Origin: an uncultured Clostridia bacterium
GTDB lineage: Bacteria > Bacillota > Clostridia > Peptostreptococcales > Anaerovoracaceae
Reading direction: 5' to 3'
Assembly: GCA_944386595.1 (NCBI GenBank)
Contig: CALXBQ010000027.1
Coordinates: forward strand, 1-58,445
DNA: 58,445 nucleotides
Positions 1-8,736 of the stretch are shown here, piece after piece (positions within the stretch are counted from its first letter, which is position 1; each line of letters opens with the position of its first letter). The translations under genes and the position numbers were made by a program. A model generated the notes under the pieces. The model ran no database searches. It saw only the letters and a list, made by a program, of their open reading frames with translations, and was not told the origin of the DNA.

Positions 1-516
1 GGAAAGCTTTCCGGAGGACAGAGACGGAGGATAGACATAGCCAGGGCTCTCATTCACAATCCTAAGATACTGATTCTCGATGAGCCTACCACCGGCCTTG
101 ATCCTCAGACCAGAAAGAAGCTGTGGAGCGTAATATCCGCTCTGCGAAGGGAGCGGAAGATGACGGTGTTTCTTACTACTCACTACATGGAGGAAGCGGC
201 TGATGCGGATTTTGTCGTAATAATAGACGGAGGACGAAAGGCAGCAGAAGGAACGCCCCTTCAGCTTAAAAACACTTATTCGGGAGACTTTATCACGATT
301 TACGGGGTGACTGAGGAAGATGTAAGAAATCTGGGCATGGGAAAGTATGAGAGAGTAAGAGGCGGATACAGGATTTCCGTGGGAAGCACCCGGGAAGCGA
401 CGGAGCTGATTTTGAAGCACCCGGAGATTTTCTCCGACTACGAGATAACCAAGGGCAGGATGGACGACGTGTTCCTTGAGGTTACGGGAAGAAATCCCGG
501 GGAAGGCGGTGAATAG
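1..516 (+). CDS. ABC transporter ATP-binding protein, C-terminal part (5' truncated by window)
   Basis: The open frame runs from the first base and has no start here, so only the C-terminal ~171 residues are present. It opens with the ABC signature LSGGQ, followed by the Walker B/D-loop segment ILILDEPTTGLDP and the switch histidine in TTHYMEEA. The Walker A part lies outside the window. This is the cytoplasmic nucleotide-binding subunit of an ABC exporter. The permease gene starts 2 bases after its stop, so the two form a translationally coupled pair. The substrate cannot be told. The DrrA/CcmA-like style (drug, lipid or antibiotic efflux) is an inference from the ABC-2 type partner. Confidence 0.93.
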   Translation, partial: GKLSGGQRRRIDIARALIHNPKILILDEPTTGLDPQTRKKLWSVISALRRERKMTVFLTTHYMEEAADADFVVIIDGGRKAAEGTPLQLKNTYSGDFITIYGVTEEDVRNLGMGKYERVRGGYRISVGSTREATELILKHPEIFSDYEITKGRMDDVFLEVTGRNPGEGGE

Positions 517-517
517 A

Positions 518-1414
518 ATGGCCCTTGCGGTTTTTACGAAGAGAAATATAAAGCTTTTCTTTAAGGACAAAGGGATGTTCTTCACGTCCCTTGTAACCCC
601 TGCAATACTTCTGGTTCTATACGCCACGTTCCTTGGAAACGTGTACAGGGACAACTTTGTCGCCAGCATGCCTGAAGGCGTGGAGGCATCTGAAGACGTC
701 ATCGACGGAATTGTAGCGGGACAGCTCATGTCGTCGATTCTGGCGGTATCCTGCGTTACCGTGGCCTTCTGCACCAACCTTCTCATGGTTCAGGACAAGG
801 CAAGGGGCGCGGTGAGAGACATTGCCGTAACGCCGGCAAATCCTGCTGTTATTTCTGCGGGATATGTCTGCGCTTCTCTGGTGTCCACCCTTATAATATG
901 TTTCGTTTCAACGGGAATATGCCTGGGATATGTAAGATTCATGGGGTGGTTTATGGATCCCCGCGACGTTCTGATGCTGTTTGCGGCAGTCTTTATTCTG
1001 GCGTTTTTCGGAATAGCCCTGTCGTCGGTGGTGAATTTCTTCTTATCCACGGAAGGGCAGATTTCTGCGGTAAGCTCCATAATAAGCGCGGGGTACGGCT
1101 TCATATGCGGCGGCTATATGCCCATTTCGGCTTTCGGCGAGGGCCTGAGAAAAGCAGTGTCATTCCTGCCGGGAACTTACGGAACGTCTCTGGTGAGGCA
1201 ATATTCCCTAAACGGCGTCCTGACGGAAATGGAAGGCCAGGGCGTTCCGGTCGAAGTGACGGATTACATAAGGGATTTTCTGGACTGCACCATTTACTTT
1301 AACGACAAAGAGGTTGCGGAGCCTGCAAAATATGCCGTGGTGCTGATTTCGTCCCTGGCGCTCATGGGAATCTACATAGCTTTAAACGTGATAAAAAACA
1401 GAAAATCAGCTTAG
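518..1414 (+). CDS. ABC-2 type transporter permease
   Basis: 298 residues. The ATG at 518 follows the stop of the ATPase gene by one base and has AAGGCGG upstream. An in-frame TTG at 476 lies inside the previous gene and is less likely. One hydrophobic segment lies near the N terminus (after MALAVFTKRNIKLFFKDKG), then a large extracytoplasmic loop and five further membrane segments, which is the ABC2_membrane layout. It is the membrane half of the exporter whose ATPase precedes it. Its 3' end overlaps the convergent aroK stop by 9 bases, and I see no terminator between them. Confidence 0.9.
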   Translation: MALAVFTKRNIKLFFKDKGMFFTSLVTPAILLVLYATFLGNVYRDNFVASMPEGVEASEDVIDGIVAGQLMSSILAVSCVTVAFCTNLLMVQDKARGAVRDIAVTPANPAVISAGYVCASLVSTLIICFVSTGICLGYVRFMGWFMDPRDVLMLFAAVFILAFFGIALSSVVNFFLSTEGQISAVSSIISAGYGFICGGYMPISAFGEGLRKAVSFLPGTYGTSLVRQYSLNGVLTEMEGQGVPVEVTDYIRDFLDCTIYFNDKEVAEPAKYAVVLISSLALMGIYIALNVIKNRKSA

Positions 1415-1918
1415 AAGAGCGAGAATTTCGGCCGCTATTTCACCGGGGGTTCTGTCATCGACAGCCACGACGAAATGTGCGGCTTTTTCATAATAGGGAA
1501 GCCTCATTTCCATGAGAGCTTTTACGTCTTCCGGAGTTTTGCACGCCGCAAGGACGGGGCGGTTTGCGTCTCCTGAAATCCTCTCAAGAACCGTTTCGGG
1601 CTTCACGGAAAGAAGTACGATCATGCCGCCACGCTTCATCAGGCTTACGTTTTCATCTTTTAAGGCAGCTCCGCCGCCGCAGGAGACTATGGCAGGGGAG
1701 GCTCCTTCAAGAGAAAGCTCCCTTAAAAGGCCGGTCTCCATCTGACGGAAGGCGTCTTCACCCTTTGCCCGGAAAATTTCAGGGATTGACATGCCGGCGC
1801 GCTTTGCTATGACTTCGTCCATCTCCATAACCGGAGATCCGGTAAGCTCCGACAGGGCGGAGGCTACGGTGGATTTTCCCGCGCCCATGAATCCGATTAA
1901 ATATATGTTCTTATCCAT
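1406..1918 (-). CDS. aroK: shikimate kinase
   Basis: 170 residues, the normal length. AroK phosphorylates shikimate at the 3-hydroxyl with ATP, the fifth step of the chorismate pathway, in the cytoplasm. Visible motifs are the P-loop GFMGAGKST (residues 9-17), the shikimate-binding Asp34 in MEMDE, Arg58, the GGG loop at 81-83, and the lid arginine in DANRPVL (about 120). The ATG is preceded by AAAGGAG. A TATAAT box lies on the minus strand at about 1945-1950, without a convincing -35. No other aromatic-pathway gene is adjacent. Confidence 0.95.
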   Translation of the reverse strand: MDKNIYLIGFMGAGKSTVASALSELTGSPVMEMDEVIAKRAGMSIPEIFRAKGEDAFRQMETGLLRELSLEGASPAIVSCGGGAALKDENVSLMKRGGMIVLLSVKPETVLERISGDANRPVLAACKTPEDVKALMEMRLPYYEKAAHFVVAVDDRTPGEIAAEILALLS

Positions 1919-2014
1919 AATAAGTTTTCTCCTTTATCTAATAGATTATAACCTCCCGGCGGGAAAAGGGAAATACATTAAGAGAATTTAACGAAAATTT
2001 TACCCTTTAAGGTA

Positions 2015-2043
2015 TTGACAGGGACGTCGTGTAATGATATAAA
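2015..2043 (+). promoter_or_regulatory. promoter of the SPFH-ABC operon
   Basis: TTGACA (2015-2020) and TATAAA (2038-2043) are separated by 17 bases. A short inverted repeat GATAT/ATATC follows at about 2047-2063, close to the expected start of transcription, and could be an operator. Confidence 0.7.
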
Positions 2044-2102
2044 TGTGATATCAAAATAATATCAGCAAACGATTTCGACATTAACATTAAAAGGAGGAAG
2101 TC

Positions 2103-3137
2103 ATGAACAGAGATGTTGAACAGAAGATAATAAAGCCGAGAAACGGTATGGCCATGCTCATACTTACGACCCTGCTGATACTCATATTTATCGCGGGAGT
2201 CATCTTCGGCGCGTTTATGATTGACAGTGGAAATGAAGCTCTCGGAGCGGTTCTTCTGGTCATATGCATCTTAGGAGTGTGCGTTTCACCGATTCTCTAC
2301 GGCGGACTTAAGGTGGTAGGCCCTAACGAAGCGCTGGTGCTGACTTTGTTCGGAAAGTACTACGGAACCATCATGGAGTCCGGCTTTTACTTCGTAAACC
2401 CTTTTACAAGCTATAACAACCCGGCGTACACGTCCGCTCTCGCAAAGGCTGCGGGAAAGGCCGCGGAGCTTGGCGGAGAGGGGCTGAAAAAGGGAAGCTC
2501 TACGGGAACGCCTAAGATCAACGCGAAGAAGACCGTATCCCTTAAGGACATAACCTTAAACAACGGAATCCAGAAGGTAAACGACATCATGGGAAATCCG
2601 GTCGTCATAGGGGCCGTGGTTATCTGGAGGGTTGTAAATCCGACAAAGGCTGTATTCAATGTTGAGGATTACAGCGAATTTCTCTCCATCCAGACCGATT
2701 CCACCATCAGAAATACCGCAAGGCTCTATCCTTACGACTTTGCTGAAACCGATGCGAGAGCGGACGATGAGAACACGGAAAAGACTCTGAGAGGAAGCTC
2801 CCAGGAGATAGCCGAGACCATGAAGAACGCCCTTGCCGAGAAGGTGGAGTTTGCGGGCCTTGAAATAGTGGAAGTGAGAATCACTCACCTTGCATATGCC
2901 GAGGAGATTGCGGCTGCGATGCTGAAGCGCCAGCAGGCATCGGCGGTAATTGCGGCCAGGACCAAGATAGTAGAAGGCGCCGTAAGCATGGTGAAGATGG
3001 CAATCGATAAATTAAGCGAAGAAGAAGTGGTATTCCTGGACGAAGAGAGAAAGGCTGCCATGGTTTCCAATCTCATGGTAGTGCTCTGCTCCGAAAAGGA
3101 CACTCAGCCTGTCGTAAACAGCGGCAGCATCTACTGA
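2103..3137 (+). CDS. membrane-anchored SPFH/band-7 domain protein
   Basis: 344 residues, ATG preceded by AAAAGGAGG. Two N-terminal membrane helices (about 17-40 and 46-67) precede an SPFH domain that begins with GLKVVGPNEALVLTLFGKY. The domain continues to about residue 300 and includes helical stretches such as EEIAAAMLKRQQASAVIAAR, typical of flotillin/prohibitin-type proteins. Such proteins form rings or microdomains at the membrane and often act as scaffolds or protease partners. The exact role here is unknown. It is the first gene of an operon with a small RHH protein (13 bases downstream) and an ABC exporter, so it may organise or regulate that transporter (inference). Confidence 0.88.
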   Translation: MNRDVEQKIIKPRNGMAMLILTTLLILIFIAGVIFGAFMIDSGNEALGAVLLVICILGVCVSPILYGGLKVVGPNEALVLTLFGKYYGTIMESGFYFVNPFTSYNNPAYTSALAKAAGKAAELGGEGLKKGSSTGTPKINAKKTVSLKDITLNNGIQKVNDIMGNPVVIGAVVIWRVVNPTKAVFNVEDYSEFLSIQTDSTIRNTARLYPYDFAETDARADDENTEKTLRGSSQEIAETMKNALAEKVEFAGLEIVEVRITHLAYAEEIAAAMLKRQQASAVIAARTKIVEGAVSMVKMAIDKLSEEEVVFLDEERKAAMVSNLMVVLCSEKDTQPVVNSGSIY

Positions 3138-3150
3138 TGGGGAGATTTGA

Positions 3151-3429
3151 ATGAATGACAGAAATAACCAGGACTGGGGGGGTGCTTTGGAACGGGAGGA
3201 AAAGCTCCGGAAAAAGCTTGCTCAGCTGGAGAAAATGGAAGCCGACATAAAGGAGAAGGAAAAGGCTTTAAAACAAAAGGAGAAGGGGCGAAAGCAGCTT
3301 ATTCTGCGGCTTTCGCCGTCCCTGTGGGAGGATATCGCAGCGTGGGCGGAGGAGGACTTCCGTTCCATAAACGGGCAGATAGAGTACCTGCTCAGCGAGT
3401 GTGTAAAGAAGAGAAAAGGAGAAAAGTAA
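3151..3429 (+). CDS. small coiled-coil plus Arc-type ribbon-helix-helix protein
   Basis: 92 residues. Residues 13-48 are a highly charged Glu/Lys helix (EKLRKKLAQLEKMEADIKEK and onward) that should form a coiled coil. Residues about 49-86 (LILRLSPSLWEDIAAWAEED then FRSINGQIEYLL) match the Arc/MetJ ribbon-helix-helix fold: a beta strand, helix A, a turn with S-x-N, and helix B. RHH proteins bind DNA as dimers, so it may be the local regulator. The RHH could also act only as an oligomerisation unit linked to the SPFH protein. It lies between the SPFH gene and the ABC ATPase, with no gap before the latter. No toxin-like partner is present. Confidence 0.8.
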   Translation: MNDRNNQDWGGALEREEKLRKKLAQLEKMEADIKEKEKALKQKEKGRKQLILRLSPSLWEDIAAWAEEDFRSINGQIEYLLSECVKKRKGEK

Positions 3430-4140
3430 ATGCTTAGAATTGAACACCTGACCAAGAAGTACGGAGAGAAGAAGGCCGTGGACGATCTGTCTCTTCACAT
3501 ACAGAAGGGAGAGATATACGGCTTTATCGGCCATAACGGAGCCGGCAAGACTACGACCATCAAAGCCTGCTGCGGCATACTGGCTTTTGACGAAGGAGAA
3601 ATTTTCATAGACGGAACCTCCGTAAAGGCCGATCCGCTGACCTGCAAGAAAAAGCTGGCATATATCCCGGACAACCCGGATCTCTACGAGTTCCTTTCGG
3701 GAATAAAGTACCTGAATTTCATCGCCGACGTTTTCCGTGTTGACAAGGAGACGAGAGAGGCGAAGATAAAGGAGCTTGCGGACATCTTTGAGATTACAGC
3801 AGACCTTGCCCAGCCCGTAAGCGCATACTCTCACGGTATGAAGCAGAAGCTTGCCATAATCGCGGCATTCATACATTCGCCGGAGCTCATCATAATGGAC
3901 GAGCCTTTCGTGGGACTTGACCCGAAGGCGGCCCACATTCTGAAGCAGATGATGAGAAAGCACTGCGACGAGGGAGGGGCCATATTCTTCTCCACCCACG
4001 TCCTCGAGGTTGCGGAAAAGCTGTGCGACAAGGTGGCCATAATAAAACAGGGCAGACTGGTTGCATCAGGAACCATGGAGGACGTCAAGGGGGACGAATC
4101 CCTCGAGAGCGTATTCTTAGAGCTTGACGAGGAAAAGTAG
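3430..4140 (+). CDS. ABC transporter ATP-binding protein
   Basis: 236 residues. Walker A is GHNGAGKTT (34-42). The signature is the variant YSHGMKQK (133-140). Walker B is LIIMDEP (153-159), and the switch histidine is in STH. The ATG directly follows the stop of the RHH gene, with AAAGGAG upstream inside that gene. It is the nucleotide-binding subunit of an exporter and pairs with the multi-pass permease that starts 10 bases downstream. SHGMKQK signatures are common in CcmA/EcsA-like exporters. The substrate is unknown. Confidence 0.93.
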   Translation: MLRIEHLTKKYGEKKAVDDLSLHIQKGEIYGFIGHNGAGKTTTIKACCGILAFDEGEIFIDGTSVKADPLTCKKKLAYIPDNPDLYEFLSGIKYLNFIADVFRVDKETREAKIKELADIFEITADLAQPVSAYSHGMKQKLAIIAAFIHSPELIIMDEPFVGLDPKAAHILKQMMRKHCDEGGAIFFSTHVLEVAEKLCDKVAIIKQGRLVASGTMEDVKGDESLESVFLELDEEK

Positions 4141-4150
4141 GGGGACTGAC

Positions 4151-5758
4151 ATGCTGCTGACACTTATTAAGATAAGAATAAAAGCCCTGCTTTCCGGCTT
4201 AGGTTCGGGGTCGAAGAAGAAGACCACAAAGGGCACAAAAATTCTCTACGCTATACTTGCCATATACGTCCTTGTGGTATTTCTGGGGCTGTTCGGAATC
4301 ATATTCTACAAAATATGCGACGCCTTTATCGTCATGGGTCTTGGCTGGCTGTATTTCGCCTTCATGGGACTTATGATTTTCTTCCTCTGTTTCATAGGAA
4401 GCGTGTTCGCCACCCAGAATCAGATATTCGAGGCAAAGGACAACGAGATGCTTCTTGCCATGCCTTTAAGGCCGCGTGACATACTCATGTCGAGAATAGT
4501 ATCCCTTCTGGGGCTGAACCTTGTGATGGAGCTCATTGTTCTCATTCCGGGAGCCGCGGTATTCATATACACTAACGGTATAAGTCTTTCGGGAGCTGTG
4601 ATTCTGATACTTACGGCTCTGCTGCTGCCGTTTATGGTAATGGCTGTTTCGGCTCTGGCAGGCTGGCTTATAGCTCTCATAAGCTCCCGCATGAGGAGAA
4701 AGAATGCGGTGATAACCGTTCTCATGGTGGTGCTCTTCGGCGCGTATATGTACGTGTGCTTCATGTGGCAGAAATACATAAATGTGCTGGTGGAAAACGG
4801 GGAGGCCGTGGGCGATGCCATAAAAAAAGCCATGCCGCCTTTCTATCATCTGGGCATGGGTATATTTGAAGGAAGCTTTGGAAGCTTTGCCATATTTGCA
4901 GTCTTTGCAGTGGTGCCTTTCGCCGTTGTTTACTGGTTGATTTCCGCAAGCTTTATCAGAATCGCTACGGCAAACAGGGGAAGAAAGAGGATAGAATACA
5001 AGGCCAAAGCCATGAAGGTGAGCGGACAGAAAGCCGCCCTCGTAAAGAAGGAAATGACCCATTTCTTCGGAAGCCCTTCGTATATGTTCAACGCCGGAAT
5101 AGGGCTGGTGTTCATGCCGGTGGTTGCGGCAATAGTGTGGTATCAGATGAGAAAGGACGACATCTCGATGATTGTTTCCCTTATCGATCCCGACGGAAGC
5201 CTTGCGGGAGCTGCGGTGTGCGGCGTCCTGGGAATTCTGGCATCTATGGTAACCATATCCGCGCCGAGCATTTCCGTGGAGGGAAAGACCATGTGGATAC
5301 TGAAATCCCTGCCTGTGCGTCCGTCCGACGCTCTTATGACAAAAGCGTATGCTCACGTGGCCATAAGTCTGCCGTGCCTGCTGCTTTCCGCAGTGATATT
5401 TGAAATTGCCCTCAGTATGGACGCTGTCGGCAGGATTATGACAGTGGTGTATCCTGTGGTTATGACCGTATTTTTCGCGCTGCTGGGACTCCTTTTAAAC
5501 CTCAGGTTTCCTAAGTTTGACTGGATAAACGAGGCGGTGGCCGTAAAGCAGAGCATGTCGGTCTTCCTTGCCGTGATGATTGCGATGATTTCGTCTATCG
5601 CGCCGGTGGTTCTCTACTTCCTTGCCATAAGAAAGACGGAATTAGGGGCAGGAGCGTACGTCATCATAGTGACCGCAGTGTTTGCGGCTCTGTCGGCTGT
5701 CTTATATGCGGCTATAAGGAAGCAGGGCGTGAAGATGTGGAACGAGATGGCAGGATAA
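4151..5758 (+). CDS. large ABC exporter permease, multi-pass
   Basis: 535 residues from the ATG at 4151, which has GGGGGA 5-10 bases upstream. A TTG frame start at 4124 inside the ATPase gene is less likely. About twelve hydrophobic segments fall in two halves joined by a basic cytoplasmic stretch (RIATANRGRKRIEYKAKAMK), like the large permeases found in Firmicutes beside CcmA-type ATPases. It probably forms the transport channel with the preceding ATPase. No substrate clue is visible. The C terminus (KQGVKMWNEMAG) is intact. Confidence 0.88.
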   Translation: MLLTLIKIRIKALLSGLGSGSKKKTTKGTKILYAILAIYVLVVFLGLFGIIFYKICDAFIVMGLGWLYFAFMGLMIFFLCFIGSVFATQNQIFEAKDNEMLLAMPLRPRDILMSRIVSLLGLNLVMELIVLIPGAAVFIYTNGISLSGAVILILTALLLPFMVMAVSALAGWLIALISSRMRRKNAVITVLMVVLFGAYMYVCFMWQKYINVLVENGEAVGDAIKKAMPPFYHLGMGIFEGSFGSFAIFAVFAVVPFAVVYWLISASFIRIATANRGRKRIEYKAKAMKVSGQKAALVKKEMTHFFGSPSYMFNAGIGLVFMPVVAAIVWYQMRKDDISMIVSLIDPDGSLAGAAVCGVLGILASMVTISAPSISVEGKTMWILKSLPVRPSDALMTKAYAHVAISLPCLLLSAVIFEIALSMDAVGRIMTVVYPVVMTVFFALLGLLLNLRFPKFDWINEAVAVKQSMSVFLAVMIAMISSIAPVVLYFLAIRKTELGAGAYVIIVTAVFAALSAVLYAAIRKQGVKMWNEMAG

Positions 5759-5815
5759 TATTTTCAGTTTACATTTAATTATAGTAATATAGTAACGATA
5801 AGGAAAGGAGATTAA

Positions 5816-6130
5816 ATGATGTTAATGACGACGGTAGGTTACATTGAGGGTAAAAAGTCTGAAACGCTTGGAATGGTAAGAGGAGTGACGGTTTTCAGCA
5901 AGAACATGGTAAAGGACATAGGCGCATCTCTCAAGTCGGTGGTAGGCGGCGAACTGAAAAGCTATACGGATCTTTTGGAAACAGCAGTCAACGCAGCCAC
6001 CGACAAGATGCAGAAGGAGGCGGAGGCACTTATGGCTGACGCAATTATAGGCGTCAGATACTCCACCTGTGATCTGCTGGACGGAGGGGCAGAGATGATA
6101 GTCTACGGCACGGCTGTAAAGTTTATTTAA
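5816..6130 (+). CDS. YbjQ/UPF0145 family protein
   Basis: 104 residues with AAAGGAG just upstream; the second ATG (5819) is equally possible. The sequence has the family pattern: TTVGYIEGKKSETLGMVRG at the start, then the segments AATDKMQKEAEALMADAIIG and VYGTAVKF. Members form homo-oligomers annotated as putative heavy-metal-binding, but no activity is proven. It follows the SPFH-ABC operon by 57 bases with an A+T-rich gap and may have its own weak promoter. Its stop overlaps the convergent rsmJ-like gene by 4 bases. Confidence 0.9.
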   Translation: MMLMTTVGYIEGKKSETLGMVRGVTVFSKNMVKDIGASLKSVVGGELKSYTDLLETAVNAATDKMQKEAEALMADAIIGVRYSTCDLLDGGAEMIVYGTAVKFI

Positions 6131-6786
6131 AGGACGATACAGTCATACCTGATATTGCCGCCCCTTATGGAGTATGACGGCTTGCGGCCGGCAAGATATG
6201 GTCCTTTTGCCGGTCGTTTTATTATAATTTTATGCGGATGACACGCGATTGCTGCCAAAAGCAGCGGTTTTTCGTCTTCTGCCGGATTTTCCAGCTGCTG
6301 AAGGAGCTGGAATTTCTTTTTTATAAGGCCGGTTTTCTGGCGTTTCGGAAACATTGGATCAAGAAGTATAAGATCAGGTGTATAGTCGATGCTTTTCATG
6401 GCAGCAACGCTGTCTCCCGAGTGCAGGATCATCCGTGAGGCAGCCTCTCTGACGGCCGCATTTTCCGAAACGAGAGCTCGTGTTAAAGCATCGCTGAGGA
6501 GTGCCCATATGACCGGATTTTTCTCGTACATGTGCACGGTAAAGCCTGCGGCCGCAAGAAGAAGAGAATCCTCGCCAAGTCCTGCCGTCGCATCTACGGC
6601 GATGAGGGGATAGTCGGCGTTTTTAAACCTGGCAGCCTTTACGATGATCTCACCTCCCAGGTTGGAAGGTCTCAGTCTTGGCGCCATGTCCTCAAAATCC
6701 GGACGCAGAGTCAGGCCTCCTGCTTTAAGGCACAGACCGTTTTCCGATTCTGTTAAAACAGGTTTTTCGTTTATGTGCTCTGCCAT
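6127..6786 (-). CDS. rsmJ: class I SAM methyltransferase, RsmJ-like (16S rRNA guanine-N2)
   Basis: 219 residues. The ATG at 6786 is chosen because AAGGAG lies 6 bases before it; an earlier ATG at 6801 lacks such a site. The SAM-binding motif is VDATAGLGEDSLLLAAAGF, followed by EKNPVIWALLSDAL. The catalytic-loop motif LLDPMFPKRQKTGLIKKKF resembles the LDPMFP(H/R)(K/R)xKSALVKK motif of RsmJ, which methylates G1516 of 16S rRNA in E. coli. The family is best known from gammaproteobacteria, so the exact target in this organism is an inference. The lysine-rich C-terminal half (IIIKRPAKGPYLAGRKP) fits RNA binding. Confidence 0.82.
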   Translation of the reverse strand: MAEHINEKPVLTESENGLCLKAGGLTLRPDFEDMAPRLRPSNLGGEIIVKAARFKNADYPLIAVDATAGLGEDSLLLAAAGFTVHMYEKNPVIWALLSDALTRALVSENAAVREAASRMILHSGDSVAAMKSIDYTPDLILLDPMFPKRQKTGLIKKKFQLLQQLENPAEDEKPLLLAAIACHPHKIIIKRPAKGPYLAGRKPSYSIRGGNIRYDCIVL

Positions 6787-6846
6787 AGATACTCCTTTCA
6801 TACGAGAGATGTTTCGTCTATTTTATCACAGATACGGCATAACGCA

Positions 6847-6877
6847 AGAACCCGGCGGATAAGTTCCGCCGGGTTCT
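6847..6877 (-). terminator. GC-rich hairpin downstream of nhaC
   Basis: A perfect 13-bp stem (6847-6859 with 6865-6877) with a 5-base loop lies between the nhaC stop and rsmJ. The run of T on the minus strand is short, so it may be a weak terminator or a processing/attenuation hairpin. Confidence 0.6.
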
Positions 6878-6941
6878 CTGTGAAGATTTGATAAGCGATT
6901 CTACTTCAATGAAGTCAATTGACTTTGATAAATTTCTCCGG

Positions 6942-8501
6942 TTATACCAGTTCTCCTCTGTCTGCCTTTTCCTGCTCTTCCGGAGTCATCTTGGTGCAGG
7001 TGATCTTCGGGAATGCCATCAGGAATGTTACGAGAGGCATCAGGTAGTTGAATACTGCCCATGGAATCCAGGTAATAGGATCGATATTAAGGGTTGACTT
7101 AATATATACGCCGCAGGTGTTCCAAGGGATCAGGCATGATGTTACTGTACCTGCAGACTCAAGTGCGTTGGACAGGCACTTAGGGTGGATACCCATCTGT
7201 CTGTATGCAGGTGCGAACATTCTTCCAGGTACCAGAATGGAGATGTACTGCTCAGGCATTACAGTGTTGGAAACGATGCAGGTAACCTCGGTTGCTCCGA
7301 TAAGAGCAGGGCCGCTATGGATGTGCTTCAGCAGTCTGTTTACGATAGTCTCCAGCTGATGAGTACCTTCCATGATACCGCCGAACATCATTGCCATTAC
7401 GGTCATCAATATGGAGGAAGCCATATTCATAAGACCGCCTGTGGAGAGAAGTGAATCGAGGGATTCAATTCCCGTTGCCATTACGAATCCGTTTCTGGAT
7501 ATGGAGAGTATGTCTCCGAGGTTTGCTCCAATGTGGTCGATCTCCAGACTGTCAGGGTCGAAGATTGCCAGGTTGCCCTGGAAAATAGGAGCCAGGATTG
7601 CGCCTGTGATTACGCCCAAGGTGATACCAGGAATAGCCGGCATCTTAAAGGCGATTGCAAGTATTACTACCAGCGGCGGCAGGAGCAGAACAGGATTTAC
7701 GTTGAAGCTGTCTGCAATACCGTTGATGAGAATGTCTGCCTGTGAAGTATCCACGTTTCCGGAAGTAGCGTGCATGAAGCCGTATACTGCGAAGAAGATA
7801 AGCGCGATGATGTATGCAACCATTGTTGCCTTGATCATGTACTTAACGTGTGTGAATACGTCGGTACCGGCCATTGCAGGAGCCAGGTTGGTGGTATCGG
7901 AAAGCGGTGATAATTTGTCTCCGAAGTATGCACCGGCCAGGATAGCGCCTGCCGTAGGGCCGAGAGGCATTCCCATACCCTGAGCTATACCCATAAGAGC
8001 AAGTCCCATGGTTCCCATGGTTCCCCAGGAAGTACCCGTAGCCAGGGAGGTTACGGAACAGATGAGTACGGCTGCAATAAGGAATATGGAAGGCGATAAC
8101 AGCTTAAGTCCGTAGTAGATCATGGTCGGAATGGTTCCGGAAAGGATCCATACACCTACCATCATACCTACGATACAGAGAATCAGGATGGCCTGCATTG
8201 CCATTGAGATTCCGTGAATCATCATGCCTTCGATGTCTGCCCACTTGTATCCTATCTTCATGGATACGAGAGCGGCGATGATAACGCCTACGAACATAGG
8301 AATGTGAGGGTCTACGCCATAGATTACGATACCTATGGACATTACCACTACGATTCCGAGGAATGAAATAATAGCTTCATAAAGGTGTGGAGCTCTTACC
8401 TCTTCGGTCTGCTGAGGGATCTTAGTCTCTTCTACCGATTTGATAAGTTCTGCTTCGTCCTTCAGTTCCGCATCAGGAACGACTTTCTTGTTTTCGTCCA
8501 T
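6942..8501 (-). CDS. nhaC: NhaC family Na+/H+ (or substrate/Na+) antiporter
   Basis: 519 residues with a 40-residue acidic cytoplasmic N terminus and about twelve membrane helices. The family pattern is visible in SLATGTSWGTMGTMGLALMG and AGAYFGDKLSPLSDTTNLAP, the region that carries the ion-binding Asp/Ser residues of NhaC carriers. It exchanges cytoplasmic Na+ for H+ across the membrane. Some relatives exchange malate/lactate or other metabolites, which cannot be excluded. Monocistronic, with a clear promoter at 8558-8586 and a hairpin downstream. Confidence 0.9.
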   Translation of the reverse strand: MDENKKVVPDAELKDEAELIKSVEETKIPQQTEEVRAPHLYEAIISFLGIVVVMSIGIVIYGVDPHIPMFVGVIIAALVSMKIGYKWADIEGMMIHGISMAMQAILILCIVGMMVGVWILSGTIPTMIYYGLKLLSPSIFLIAAVLICSVTSLATGTSWGTMGTMGLALMGIAQGMGMPLGPTAGAILAGAYFGDKLSPLSDTTNLAPAMAGTDVFTHVKYMIKATMVAYIIALIFFAVYGFMHATSGNVDTSQADILINGIADSFNVNPVLLLPPLVVILAIAFKMPAIPGITLGVITGAILAPIFQGNLAIFDPDSLEIDHIGANLGDILSISRNGFVMATGIESLDSLLSTGGLMNMASSILMTVMAMMFGGIMEGTHQLETIVNRLLKHIHSGPALIGATEVTCIVSNTVMPEQYISILVPGRMFAPAYRQMGIHPKCLSNALESAGTVTSCLIPWNTCGVYIKSTLNIDPITWIPWAVFNYLMPLVTFLMAFPKITCTKMTPEEQEKADRGELV

Positions 8502-8557
8502 AACTGAAGTTCTCCTTTCTTAATTAAGTTGAAGTAGAGATAAACCTATCTTTTGAA

Positions 8558-8586
8558 AGTATACCATAATACAAACTTAAGCACAA
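8558..8586 (-). promoter_or_regulatory. promoter of nhaC
   Basis: On the minus strand, TTGTGC (8586-8581) and TATACT (8563-8558) are 17 bases apart. The start codon is about 60 bases downstream. Confidence 0.65.
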
Positions 8587-8736
8587 TAAGAATATAGAAA
8601 ATAAACAGAAAATTTTCAATTGAAAAATGCATAAACCTTTAAATTCGGGGGATTGAGGGAAATAAAAAATATGCTGAAAAACAATCCGTAAGATGGTATA
8701 ATACACTGTGAATCACTGTTTCGGAGGAAAATACAT

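Noticed and set aside
8524-8706. 60-codon minus-strand frame between nhaC and tdk
   Set aside because: Hydrophobic translation of A+T-rich promoter DNA. It covers the nhaC promoter and has no Shine-Dalgarno.
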